Assembly (NCBI RefSeq): GCF_001542405.1
Contig: NZ_LNCD01000139.1
Span: forward strand, 46,614-110,613
From: Rhizobium altiplani
GTDB lineage: Bacteria; Pseudomonadota; Alphaproteobacteria; Rhizobiales; Rhizobiaceae
DNA length: 64,000 bases
Direction: 5' to 3'
Shown here: positions 11,946 to 19,203 of the stretch, piece by piece
How positions within the stretch are numbered: position 1 is the stretch's first letter
Layout of the letters: each line of letters opens with the position of its first letter
Notes under the pieces: model-generated
What the model was told of the DNA's origin: nothing
The model's input: the letters and a program-made list of their open reading frames with translations, nothing else
The model's database searches: none
Program-made: the position numbers and the translations under genes

Positions 11946-13157
11946 ATGAAGACTTTTGAAATCGCGGTGATCGGTGGCGGGCTTGCTGGCATGATCGCCG
12001 CCATCGCCTTGGCTCGCGGCGGACGCAACGTGGCTCTCGTTGCCCCGCCATCGCCGAGCCAGGACCGGCGCACGACCGCGCTCATGGATCAATCGATCCG
12101 TTTCCTCGACAGGTTGACCTTGTGGGAAAAGTTGCGGCCAGCGGCCGCGCCGCTTTCCACCATGCGCATCATCGACGGCACGAATCGCCTGCTGCGGGCG
12201 CCGATCACCACATTCCGTTCGGTCGAACTCGATCTTGAGGCCTTCGGCTACAATTTCCCGAACAAAGCCTTGATGGGGGTGCTGGAGACCGCAATCGCCG
12301 GTGAGGGGAACATCACGCGCTTTACGTCGTTTGCGGACGTGATCGATATCGGCACCGAGGCGGTGACGGTCACGCTTGCCGATGGCGAAATCCTGTCGGC
12401 GACGTTCGCGGTTGGCGCTGATGGGCGCAAGTCGAAGCTGCGCGAAACCGCCGGCATCGACGTTCGCACCTGGTCTTATCCGCAGTCGGCCATGGTGCTG
12501 AACTTCGAACACACGCTGCCGCATGAGAATATCTCGACGGAGTTCCATACGGAAAGCGGACCCTTCACTCAGGTGCCGCTGCCCGCCAATCGCTCCAGCC
12601 TCGTTTGGGTCCAGAACCCATCGGATGCCGTCGCCCGCAATGAACTCTCGCTCGTCGAACTGAGCAATGTCGTCGAGGAGCGCATGCAGTCACTGCTCGG
12701 TAAGGTGACCGTCGAGGAAGGTGTGCAGCTCTGGCCTCTATCAGGCATGATGGCCCATCGCTCCGGCAAGGGGCGGATTGCCCTCATTGGCGAGGCATCG
12801 CATGTCTTCCCGCCGATCGGCGCGCAGGGGCTGAACCTCAGCCTGCGCGATGTCATGGCGCTTCAGGACATTCTTTGCACGCGACCCGAACTGCCGATCG
12901 CGGCTGATGCCGGCGACCGTTTCGATCGGAAGCGTCGCGCCGATATCATGAGCCGCACCGCGAGCGTCGATCTTCTCAATCGCTCGCTATTGTCCGATTT
13001 CCTGCCTGTGCAGATGATGCGCGCTGCCGGCCTGCACATTCTGTCGGCACTCCCCCCACTGCGCAGCATTGTCATGCGTGAGGGCATCGAGCCTGGTCGT
13101 TCGTTCCGCGATATTCCCGGCGCGATCAAGGAAAAGCTAAGCCGGAAGAAAGCCTGA
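11946..13157 (+). CDS. UbiH/COQ6-type FAD-dependent hydroxylase
   Basis: 403 residues. Family members hydroxylate the ubiquinone ring. FAD motifs: IGGGLAGMIAAIALARGG at the N-terminus, GADGRKSKLR in the middle (DG motif), and ALIGEASHVFPPIGAQGLNL near residue 280, where most relatives have GDAAH. Which ring position it modifies cannot be told; alphaproteobacteria use UbiL or UbiM variants. It starts 38 bases after the sulfur operon and ends inside the convergent AEC transporter gene by 21 bases. Confidence 0.82.
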   Translation: MKTFEIAVIGGGLAGMIAAIALARGGRNVALVAPPSPSQDRRTTALMDQSIRFLDRLTLWEKLRPAAAPLSTMRIIDGTNRLLRAPITTFRSVELDLEAFGYNFPNKALMGVLETAIAGEGNITRFTSFADVIDIGTEAVTVTLADGEILSATFAVGADGRKSKLRETAGIDVRTWSYPQSAMVLNFEHTLPHENISTEFHTESGPFTQVPLPANRSSLVWVQNPSDAVARNELSLVELSNVVEERMQSLLGKVTVEEGVQLWPLSGMMAHRSGKGRIALIGEASHVFPPIGAQGLNLSLRDVMALQDILCTRPELPIAADAGDRFDRKRRADIMSRTASVDLLNRSLLSDFLPVQMMRAAGLHILSALPPLRSIVMREGIEPGRSFRDIPGAIKEKLSRKKA

Positions 13158-14087
13158 TTTGATCGCAATCAGGAAGAGCGAGACGGTCACGACGGAAAGC
13201 GCCGTCGTGATCAGGATCGTTGCCGAAGCGCGTTCCTTCCAGACGCCATATTGCTGTCCGATGACGAAGACGTTGGTTGCCGTCGGCAGGGCGGCAAGCA
13301 GTACCGCGGCATAGATCCAGACCGGCTCGAAGCCACCGATGGCGGTCAGCGCGAGATAGACGACAATCGGGTGCACGATGAGCTTCGCCAGAACGATATA
13401 GCCGATTTCGGCCGGTATGCGCCTCACCGGCCGAAGCGCCAGCGTGACGCCCATGGCAAACAAAGCGCAGGGGGCGGCAGCCTGCGCGAGATAGTCGACG
13501 AAATGCTGGAATGCGGCCGGCTGATCGATGTGAAAGGCGGCAGCAACGAAGCCGAACGCCGTCGACAGGATAAAGGGGTGGAAGGCCACTTTCCGAGTAA
13601 TGTCGATCGCCAGCCGTCCCGCGGAACGCCGGTCATCGCCTGCCGCTGCCATCAGCGCCGGCGCGACGATAAAGTGCAGCGCGTTCTCGAGGCAGACGAT
13701 CAGCGCGACCGGTACGGCCGCTGCTTGGCCGAGCGCCAGCAGAGCGAGGCCAGGCCCCATATAGCCGATGTTGCCGTAGGCGCCGGCAAACGACTGGATC
13801 GTGCAGTCGGCGAGCGAATTACCCCGGATCCAGCGACCGATCGCGAACAGCGCAATGAAGATCGAATAGGTTGCCGCGAGATCGGTGGCGATGAAGTCGA
13901 TCCTTGTCAGATCTTCGAAGGGCGTGCGTGAGACGAGCTTGAAGAACAACGCCGGCAGCGCTGCATAGATGATGAAGGTGTTCATCCAGCCGAGCGCGTC
14001 GGCCGGCTGCTTCGTCACCTTGCCTGCGATATAGCCAATGAGGATCAGGCCGAAGAACGGCAGGAGCAGACTGACAATGTCGAACAA
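13137..14087 (-). CDS. AEC family transporter (auxin-efflux-carrier fold)
   Basis: 316 residues, about ten hydrophobic segments in two five-helix halves, starting LLLPFFGLILIGYIAGKV. Related bacterial proteins carry malate, malonate or other organic acids across the inner membrane; the substrate here cannot be read. The 3' end overlaps the convergent hydroxylase gene by 21 bases. ccdA lies 40 bases upstream on the same strand. Confidence 0.88.
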   Translation of the reverse strand: MFDIVSLLLPFFGLILIGYIAGKVTKQPADALGWMNTFIIYAALPALFFKLVSRTPFEDLTRIDFIATDLAATYSIFIALFAIGRWIRGNSLADCTIQSFAGAYGNIGYMGPGLALLALGQAAAVPVALIVCLENALHFIVAPALMAAAGDDRRSAGRLAIDITRKVAFHPFILSTAFGFVAAAFHIDQPAAFQHFVDYLAQAAAPCALFAMGVTLALRPVRRIPAEIGYIVLAKLIVHPIVVYLALTAIGGFEPVWIYAAVLLAALPTATNVFVIGQQYGVWKERASATILITTALSVVTVSLFLIAIKSGFLPA

Positions 14088-14127
14088 CGGCTATTCCAAA
14101 TGCAAATTTCTGCAGGGTGATTTCGGC

Positions 14128-14877
14128 TTAGCCGATTTTCATCAGGATTGGAAAGGTCTGCTGGAACCAGATTGCGACGTCACTGACGAAACCGAACATG
14201 AAGGCGAGGCCGGTCAGGACGAGGAATATGCCCATGACTTTCTCGACCGTTCCGAGATGCCGGCGAAAGCGCGTCAGGAAGTTCATGAAGGCGCCGGAAA
14301 AGCCAGCGGCGATCCAGAACGGGATGGCAAGGCCGAGGGAATAGACGGCCAGCAGCCCAGCACCTGAGCCAACCGTCTCCCGCGAGGCCGCAACGCCAAG
14401 GATCGCACCGAGTACCGGACCGATGCAGGGTGTCCAGCCAAAAGCGAAAGCCAGGCCCATGATATAGGCACCGGTCAGCGTCGCGGGCTTGCCGCTGCCC
14501 TGGAAGCGCGCCTCGCGGGCCAGAATTCCAATCCGGAAGACTCCGAGGAAATTCAAACCCATGACGATGATGATCAGGCCGCCGATCTTTGCCAGGAGAT
14601 CGAGATGCTGGCGAAGCGCCATGCCGATGCTGGATGCACCAGCTCCGAGCGCCACAAAAACGGTCGCGAAGCCGAGTGTGAAGAAAAGCGCCGAAAACAG
14701 CACGCCCCGCCGCGCGTCCGGGGCAACGGCAACGGCGCTGCCACCGCGAAACTGCTCGACGGAAATGCCGGCCATATAGCAGAGATAGGGGGGAACGAGA
14801 GGCAGGACGCAGGGCGACAGGAACGACAGCGCGCCGGCAAAAAGGGCGCTCAACAAGGAAATATCGGCAATCGACAC
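14128..14877 (-). CDS. ccdA: Cytochrome c biogenesis protein CcdA
   Basis: 249 residues, six membrane helices. CcdA moves reducing power from cytoplasmic thioredoxin to periplasmic CcmG/ResA-like proteins for heme attachment. The two redox cysteines are visible in FLSPCVLPLVPP (C23) and GWTPCIGPVLG (about residue 150), each at the start of a three-helix repeat. Length is normal for the short CcdA/DsbD-core family. No other ccm genes are near, as is common. Confidence 0.94.
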   Translation of the reverse strand: MSIADISLLSALFAGALSFLSPCVLPLVPPYLCYMAGISVEQFRGGSAVAVAPDARRGVLFSALFFTLGFATVFVALGAGASSIGMALRQHLDLLAKIGGLIIIVMGLNFLGVFRIGILAREARFQGSGKPATLTGAYIMGLAFAFGWTPCIGPVLGAILGVAASRETVGSGAGLLAVYSLGLAIPFWIAAGFSGAFMNFLTRFRRHLGTVEKVMGIFLVLTGLAFMFGFVSDVAIWFQQTFPILMKIG

Positions 14878-15044
14878 TTAGGCACTCCGGCGGCAGGCAA
14901 TGATGCGCGAAGTCCTATCGCAACCTAACCATCGGGGCCAATCACCTTTTTGCGCTTTCGTTGAAAAAGGAAGGAAGGACGCAGGATGCGGAACCGGTGA
15001 TCGTGCGCCGCCGGGCGCACCATCATTGCCTTCCGCACTACATG

Positions 15045-15329
15045 TTAGCGGTCGCGGCAGACCGTCCTGTATTTGGTGATGTAGTGGTGATGGCTCTTTT
15101 TCTGGTAGGGCTGGTCCCAGCACACCTGTCGCGCATAACGCGGGCGATAATAATCATCGCCATCATCGTCGTACGCATAGCGCGGGCCGTGCCTATAGTA
15201 GCGCGGCGGAGGCGGATCGTCATAATAGCGTGGGCCGGAGCCGAACTCGAAGTATACGCCGTCCGCGAAAGCCGGTGCGCTTACGAGCAGCGTCGCTAGT
15301 CCGGCGGCTGCAACAACTAGCTTTCTCAT
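15045..15329 (-). CDS. Small secreted Tyr/Asp-rich protein
   Basis: 94 residues. Signal peptide (MRKLVVAAAGLATLLVSAPAFA), then a region rich in Tyr, Pro, Asp and Arg, and two cysteines (QVCWD, TVCRD) that could form a disulfide. No known domain recognised; likely periplasmic or surface. The ATG at 15329 follows GGAGA; the longer frame to 15413 lacks a ribosome site. Confidence 0.72.
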   Translation of the reverse strand: MRKLVVAAAGLATLLVSAPAFADGVYFEFGSGPRYYDDPPPPRYYRHGPRYAYDDDGDDYYRPRYARQVCWDQPYQKKSHHHYITKYRTVCRDR

Positions 15330-15550
15330 GATCGGTCTCCATCTGTATCTTTCAACGCAACGCTTCGGAGCGCTGATGGTTGGGCAGATTAGATGTGGCG
15401 AATGAATGCGCACTGAAACCGGCGTTCATGTCCCAGTCATGCGGATGATCGCGCCGAATCATGATTCGGTTGAGTTTGGTCGGCGGCAGACGCAGCGAAA
15501 GCAACCGCCTGGAGTCAGCGGCGCGCCATTTCTGTCGTTGCCGTCACCGC

Positions 15551-15778
15551 TCAGTGATCCGTATCCGAGATATGGGGAATGTGCAGTACCTGCCCATCGA
15601 GCAGGAGCAGAAAATGATCTTCATCGAGTCGATTCACGATCTCGCCTTCTTCGGTCATATAGTCGGTCTTGGGCGAAGGCGCGTTTTGGCCAGAAATCCT
15701 GATCTGCTGAATGACGACATAGGTTTTTCCTCTGTCGTCCTGACACCGAAACCGCCTTTCCTCTTTATAGTTCGACAT
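15551..15778 (-). CDS. Small conserved-looking cytoplasmic protein
   Basis: 75 residues, function unknown. The strong GGAGG nine bases before the ATG and balanced coding composition support it as real. It starts KEERRFRCQDD and contains TYVVIQQ and HFLLLLDGQVLHIP, which suggests a small beta-rich fold. It lies alone between the secreted protein gene and the entericidin gene. Confidence 0.65.
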   Translation of the reverse strand: MSNYKEERRFRCQDDRGKTYVVIQQIRISGQNAPSPKTDYMTEEGEIVNRLDEDHFLLLLDGQVLHIPHISDTDH

Positions 15779-15934
15779 GGCTAGGCCTCCATCGCATCCA
15801 GACGAATCTTTGCTTCGATCGATGCGATTTCAAGGCCCGCCGGCTATTTCCGTCGATTAACGCGAAGAGATTGAAACGCTCCTTTCGAACGCGCTCAGGC
15901 TGTCCACCAAAAAACGCGTCTCGGCGGGTTTCAG

Positions 15935-15957
15935 ACCGGAAGCATGCAGGGTCCGGT
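15935..15957 (-). terminator. Possible terminator of the entericidin gene
   Basis: ACCGGA-N11-TCCGGT hairpin 27 bases beyond the entericidin stop. A T6 run on the minus strand (15909-15914) lies a further 21 bases on. Weak candidate. Confidence 0.3.
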
Positions 15958-15983
15958 TGTTGGCGGAGAAGCCATCAACGAGA

Positions 15984-16139
15984 TTAGCGGGACGCAGCAT
16001 TCGCTACACGATTGCCGGCGTTCTGGGTCGCATTGACGGTATTAGCCGTATCGCGCCCAATGCCCTTGATCGTGTTTGCGCAAGAACTCAGTGCCATGAG
16101 CATGCATAGGGCGGCGGCAACTTTGGCGGTGATCGTCAT
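15984..16139 (-). CDS. Entericidin A/B family lipoprotein
   Basis: 51 residues. Short signal peptide with lipobox LSSC followed by a small, Asn/Thr/Ala-rich tail (IKGIGRDTANTVNAT), the typical entericidin pattern. Such proteins are outer or inner membrane lipoproteins linked to stress or stationary-phase lysis. AGGAAA precedes the ATG at 16139; the longer frame to 16328 has no support. Confidence 0.82.
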   Translation of the reverse strand: MTITAKVAAALCMLMALSSCANTIKGIGRDTANTVNATQNAGNRVANAASR

Positions 16140-16242
16140 TGGGTTGTTTCCTGGTTGCAGACGATAGTTAATGCTCGAGACCGCAAGTTGTTCAAAACGA
16201 ACGACAATCGAAGGAGAAAAGCGGGGGAAGGGACCAAGAAAA

Positions 16243-16274
16243 GCCCGGCGGGATAGAAACCACCGGGCCTTTTT
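16243..16274. terminator. Bidirectional intrinsic terminator without an assigned gene
   Basis: GCCCGGcGG, 8-base loop, CCaCCGGGC, followed by TTTTT (16270-16274) on the plus strand and preceded by AAGAAAA, so it can end transcripts from either side. Neither neighbour (entericidin leftwards, FMN reductase rightwards) ends here, so an unannotated short transcript is likely. Confidence 0.65.
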
Positions 16275-16350
16275 GACGAACCTACATAGGCGATGCTGGT
16301 CCGGCAGCGCGGATTTCAAACGCTGCAATCACACAACGAGCGGCGCGGCC

Positions 16351-16412
16351 AAAGGTTCCAAGAAAAACGCGTATGCCGAGACAGAAAGCTTGCGGCACAC
16401 CTTGGAACTTTT
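16351..16412 (+). ncRNA. Candidate structured RNA element
   Basis: AAAGGTTCCAAG (16351-16362) pairs with CTTGGAACTTTT (16401-16412) over 12 positions with one G-U that only works in the plus-strand RNA. Inside it, TGCCG (16374-16378) pairs with CGGCA (16393-16397). The 3' arm ends in four T residues. It could be an sRNA 3' end or part of a long leader of the FMN reductase gene. No family recognised. Confidence 0.4.
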
Positions 16413-16602
16413 GAACGGCCGGGCCGTAGCAGGCGCACGCGATTACACAGTCTGGCCGTCGCTCTCTGCCGCCTCATAGGTTTGCTGTTCAACAGCTTAG
16501 GAGAGTTGCAGAAGCCAGGCTGCGTGACGGCGCGTCCGAGGGCATCGAATTTCACGGTTCTCCTAGATAACGGAACGTCATTTCTTTTGTTCATAAAATT
16601 TA

Positions 16603-16620
16603 TAGACAATATTCGGTCTA
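16603..16620. promoter_or_regulatory. Inverted repeat before the FMN reductase gene
   Basis: TAGAC-N8-GTCTA, in an AT-rich stretch 20-40 bases upstream of the ATG at 16641. Placement fits a promoter-overlapping operator. The regulator is unknown; a sulfur-starvation regulator would suit the downstream genes. Confidence 0.4.
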
Positions 16621-16640
16621 ACAACAAAGGAGAGAGATCT

Positions 16641-17204
16641 ATGTCGCTGCGATTGGTGGGTATTGCCGGTAGCTTTAACCGTCCGTCCAAGACCTATGCC
16701 CTGGTCGAGCATATTGTGGGGCTTGCTGCCGAAAACTACGGCTTTTCAAGCAAGATCTACGATCTGAAGGACGTCGGTCCGTCGCTGGGCACTGCGCTCT
16801 GGCGTCGCGACCTGGATGAACAGGCCAGCCAGGTTCTTGATGATATCGTGAAGGCGGATGTCCTGGTCATCGGCTCGCCCACCTACAAAGGCTCGTATCC
16901 CGGCCTGTTCAAGCACTTGATCGATCTAATCGAGCCGAGCGAACTGCGCTCGAAGCCCATCATCATTTCTGCCACCGGAGGCGGAGACCGCCATGCCCTG
17001 ATTGTCGAGCATCAGCTGCGGCCGCTGTTCGGATTCTTCATGGCCCACACGTTGCCGACGGCCGTCTATGCCGCTGACCGCGATTTCGTCGGCTACAAAA
17101 TCGCTTCGGAGGCGCTGTCTGGCCGCATCGGTTCTGTCGTCGATGAACTCGCTGCCTTCTCTTTCGTCCCGTCGGCAAGGGCCTCGCTTCAGGCGGCCGA
17201 ATGA
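16641..17204 (+). CDS. NAD(P)H-dependent FMN reductase (SsuE/MsuE type)
   Basis: 187 residues, flavodoxin-like fold. Family marks: GIAGSFNRPSKTYALV near the start (phosphate-binding loop), GSPTYKGSYPGLFKHL in the middle, and SATGGGDRHALIVEHQLRPL. It supplies reduced FMN to two-component monooxygenases, such as those that release sulfite from sulfonates. AAAGGAGAGAG precedes the ATG at 16641; the upstream frame to 16293 is not used. An LLM-type monooxygenase lies 2 kb downstream on the same strand, the likely partner. Confidence 0.88.
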   Translation: MSLRLVGIAGSFNRPSKTYALVEHIVGLAAENYGFSSKIYDLKDVGPSLGTALWRRDLDEQASQVLDDIVKADVLVIGSPTYKGSYPGLFKHLIDLIEPSELRSKPIIISATGGGDRHALIVEHQLRPLFGFFMAHTLPTAVYAADRDFVGYKIASEALSGRIGSVVDELAAFSFVPSARASLQAAE

Positions 17205-17247
17205 GATTTGGCGGAATGGTGGCATGGACAGTTCGGAGAAACGGGCG

Positions 17248-17394
17248 ATGGGGAGCGAGCTTTGGAGCGTCTTCGACTTTGCGCGTCGCTATCGGCTGAC
17301 GATGCGCGAGCAAAATCGACTGCTGATGCTGTTCGGCCCGGTCGCCAGTGCCGCGGACCTGCTTTCGAATGCGAGGCGCAACCAGCTGATCTGA
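17248..17394 (+). CDS. Small ORF 1 of the flavin/sulfur block
   Basis: 48 residues (56 if the ATG at 17224 is used). GGAG at 17235-17238 suits the ATG at 17248. The sequence is helical with charged and leucine residues (FDFARRYRLTMREQNRLL) and no membrane segment. Function unknown; it reads like a real protein rather than a shadow. First of three short ORFs between the FMN reductase and hydrolase genes. Confidence 0.55.
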   Translation: MGSELWSVFDFARRYRLTMREQNRLLMLFGPVASAADLLSNARRNQLI

Positions 17395-17414
17395 GGTAGG
17401 GCAAGGAGAAAACG

Positions 17415-17573
17415 ATGATGCAGTCTCTTCTTCTTTGGTTCCGGTCGATGGTCCTCATCGGACTTTCCCAACCGGCAGTCGCACCACGGTTTGAGCCGCA
17501 TGGCGACGGCGAACTGACGGCACGCGACTATGAAATCTACTATTGGAGTTCGTCTCCGGCGCCTTGGTATTGA
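17415..17573 (+). CDS. Small ORF 2, short exported or membrane protein
   Basis: 52 residues, starting at ATG 17415 eight bases after AAGGAG, a strong ribosome site. A hydrophobic N-terminus (LLLWFRSMVLIGLS) is followed by an acidic region and an aromatic end (IYYWSSSPAPWY). It may be membrane anchored or a signal-peptide protein. Nothing recognisable by family. Confidence 0.6.
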   Translation: MMQSLLLWFRSMVLIGLSQPAVAPRFEPHGDGELTARDYEIYYWSSSPAPWY

Positions 17574-17582
17574 GGGATCGTC

Positions 17583-17714
17583 ATGGCCGTTTTCGATGCT
17601 CGCCATATTGCTCCGCGTAGCCGGCTTGCCGATGCCGCGGCGGATGTGGCTGCTTCCGCGGCGACGGTGTTCGCCTTCGGGTTCCTCTTCGCCATCACCC
17701 TCGGCGTTCTCTAG
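17583..17714 (+). CDS. Small ORF 3, single-helix membrane protein
   Basis: 43 residues. GAGGGAT lies just before the ATG at 17583, overlapping the end of ORF 2. N-terminal half is polar with Arg and Asp (AVFDARHIAPRSRLAD), the C-terminal half is one hydrophobic helix (VFAFGFLFAITLGVL). Gap to ORF 2 is nine bases, so they are probably translated together. Confidence 0.6.
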   Translation: MAVFDARHIAPRSRLADAAADVAASAATVFAFGFLFAITLGVL

Positions 17715-17751
17715 GAACAGATACTCCTTCACACAATGCGGATAAGGATTG

Positions 17752-18354
17752 ATGATGGCGCCAGTACTTATGCTTCCCGGGCTCTTCGGATCAGAAGATG
17801 CGCACTGGCAAACCGCATGGCTGCGGGACCATCCCGAAAGTCGCCTTGTCCAGCAGGACAACTGGGATCATCCGCACCTCAGCGTCTGGCGGGCGAGGCT
17901 CGAGGCCGTGCTCGAAGATGCCGGTGAAGCCTATATCGTTGCTCACAGTCTTGGATGTCTGCTCGCGGCAAGCCTTGCCGGGCGGCCTGCTGCGGCGCGG
18001 GTGAGGGGAGCGCTGCTCGTGGCGCCGTGCGACCTGCTGGTGACTGAGAAGCTGCATCCCGGGCAGATTGCGTTTGGTACGATGCCGACGGCCGAGCTGC
18101 CGTTTCCGAGTATCGTCGTCGGCAGCCTGAACGATCACTACATGTCGCTCGATCGGCTGACACTGTTTGCCCGTCTCTGGGGCAGCGAGCTTCGCAATGC
18201 CGGTTTGGCCGGGCACGTCAATGTCGCCAGCGGCTATGGCCGGTGGCCGGGGGGCTACCGTGCCTTCGAAACCCTGAAAGCCAGAACGCGGCATCTCGAT
18301 AAGATACCGCCGAAAAAGCCGTCTCTTGGTAGAGGGGCCTCATCCGCGTGGTAG
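17752..18354 (+). CDS. RBBP9/YdeN-type alpha/beta serine hydrolase
   Basis: 200 residues. Nucleophile elbow AHSLGC, acidic residue in GSLNDHY, and catalytic His in AGHVNVASGYG. The N-terminal LPGLFGSEDAHWQTAW and DNWDHPHLSVW are typical of the RBBP9 family. Substrate not known. Start at ATG 17752 behind ATAAGGATTG. The last 20 residues extend past the usual family end. It follows the three small ORFs on the same strand. Confidence 0.85.
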   Translation: MMAPVLMLPGLFGSEDAHWQTAWLRDHPESRLVQQDNWDHPHLSVWRARLEAVLEDAGEAYIVAHSLGCLLAASLAGRPAAARVRGALLVAPCDLLVTEKLHPGQIAFGTMPTAELPFPSIVVGSLNDHYMSLDRLTLFARLWGSELRNAGLAGHVNVASGYGRWPGGYRAFETLKARTRHLDKIPPKKPSLGRGASSAW

Positions 18355-18419
18355 TCGATGTCATCGACGAGGCAACTGGCCGGCACGCGAACTTTGCGGC
18401 CATTGATCACCGGCATCGT

Positions 18420-18442
18420 GGCACAAGTGCTTGAACAGTGCC
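18420..18442. promoter_or_regulatory. Inverted repeat before the peroxiredoxin gene
   Basis: GGCAC-N13-GTGCC with an inner CAAG-TG-CTTG, 65-87 bases upstream of the ATG at 18507. Possible operator for peroxide or sulfur control; the protein is unknown. Confidence 0.35.
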
Positions 18443-18506
18443 AGAAAACGACTACAGAATCGCCTGTCATTGAACACCAGCGCCATTTCCAACAAGGTCA
18501 CTACTC

Positions 18507-19166
18507 ATGAGCCTCCGCATCAACGATATTGCCCCTGATTTCACCGCCGACACCACACAAGGTCCCATTCAGTTCCACGACTGGATCGGTGACGGCTGGG
18601 CCGTACTCTTCTCGCATCCGAAAAACTTCACGCCGGTTTGCACGACCGAGCTTGGGGCGATGGCAGGGCTGGAGCCCGAATTCCGCAGCCGCGGCGCCAA
18701 GATCATCGGCATCTCCGTCGATCCGGTGGAAAGCCACAGCAAGTGGAAGAGCGATATCAAGACGGCGACCGGCTTTGATGTCGACTATCCATTGATCGGC
18801 GACAAGGACCTGAAGGTTGCCAAGCTCTACGACATGCTGCCGGCTGGAGCCGGAGAAACGTCGGAAGGCCGCACGCCAGCTGACAACGCAACCGTTCGTT
18901 CCGTCTTCATCATCGGCCCGGACAAGAAAATCAAGCTGATCCTCACCTACCCGATGACGACGGGGAGAAACTTCAACGAGATCCTCCGCGCGATCGACTC
19001 CATTCAGTTGACGGCAAAGCATCAGGTCGCGACGCCGGCGAACTGGCAGCAGGGCGATGACGTCATCATCACGGCTTCCGTCTCCAACGAGGACGCGGTA
19101 ACGCGCTTCGGATCGTTTGACACGGTGCTGCCGTACCTGCGCAAGACCAAGCAGCCGCAGGCGTAG
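18507..19166 (+). CDS. 1-Cys peroxiredoxin (Prx6 type)
   Basis: 219 residues. Peroxidatic Cys in FTPVCTTELG near residue 47 with the preceding HPKNF, and the Prx6-type long C-terminal domain (TYPMTTGRNFNEILR). It lacks a typical resolving cysteine, so it needs an outside thiol. It reduces hydrogen peroxide and organic peroxides. It lies directly upstream of the flavin monooxygenase, whose uncoupled turnover makes peroxide, so a protective role is plausible. Confidence 0.93.
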   Translation: MSLRINDIAPDFTADTTQGPIQFHDWIGDGWAVLFSHPKNFTPVCTTELGAMAGLEPEFRSRGAKIIGISVDPVESHSKWKSDIKTATGFDVDYPLIGDKDLKVAKLYDMLPAGAGETSEGRTPADNATVRSVFIIGPDKKIKLILTYPMTTGRNFNEILRAIDSIQLTAKHQVATPANWQQGDDVIITASVSNEDAVTRFGSFDTVLPYLRKTKQPQA

Positions 19167-19203
19167 TCGGCGGGCACGGGCAGGCATAAGGCGGGACGAC
19201 TTG

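Noticed and set aside
16561..16640. GGAAC with GTT downstream as an EcfG stress promoter
   Set aside because: The spacer is about 12 bases instead of 16-17.
18419..18434. Sigma-54-like TGGCAC...TTG before the peroxiredoxin gene
   Set aside because: The spacing between the GG and GC elements is off by one and the GC is missing.
18255..18470. Minus-strand ORF with MPVINGRKVRVPASCLVDD-like text
   Set aside because: Protein-like in part, but overlaps the hydrolase 3' end and has no ribosome site; not recognised.
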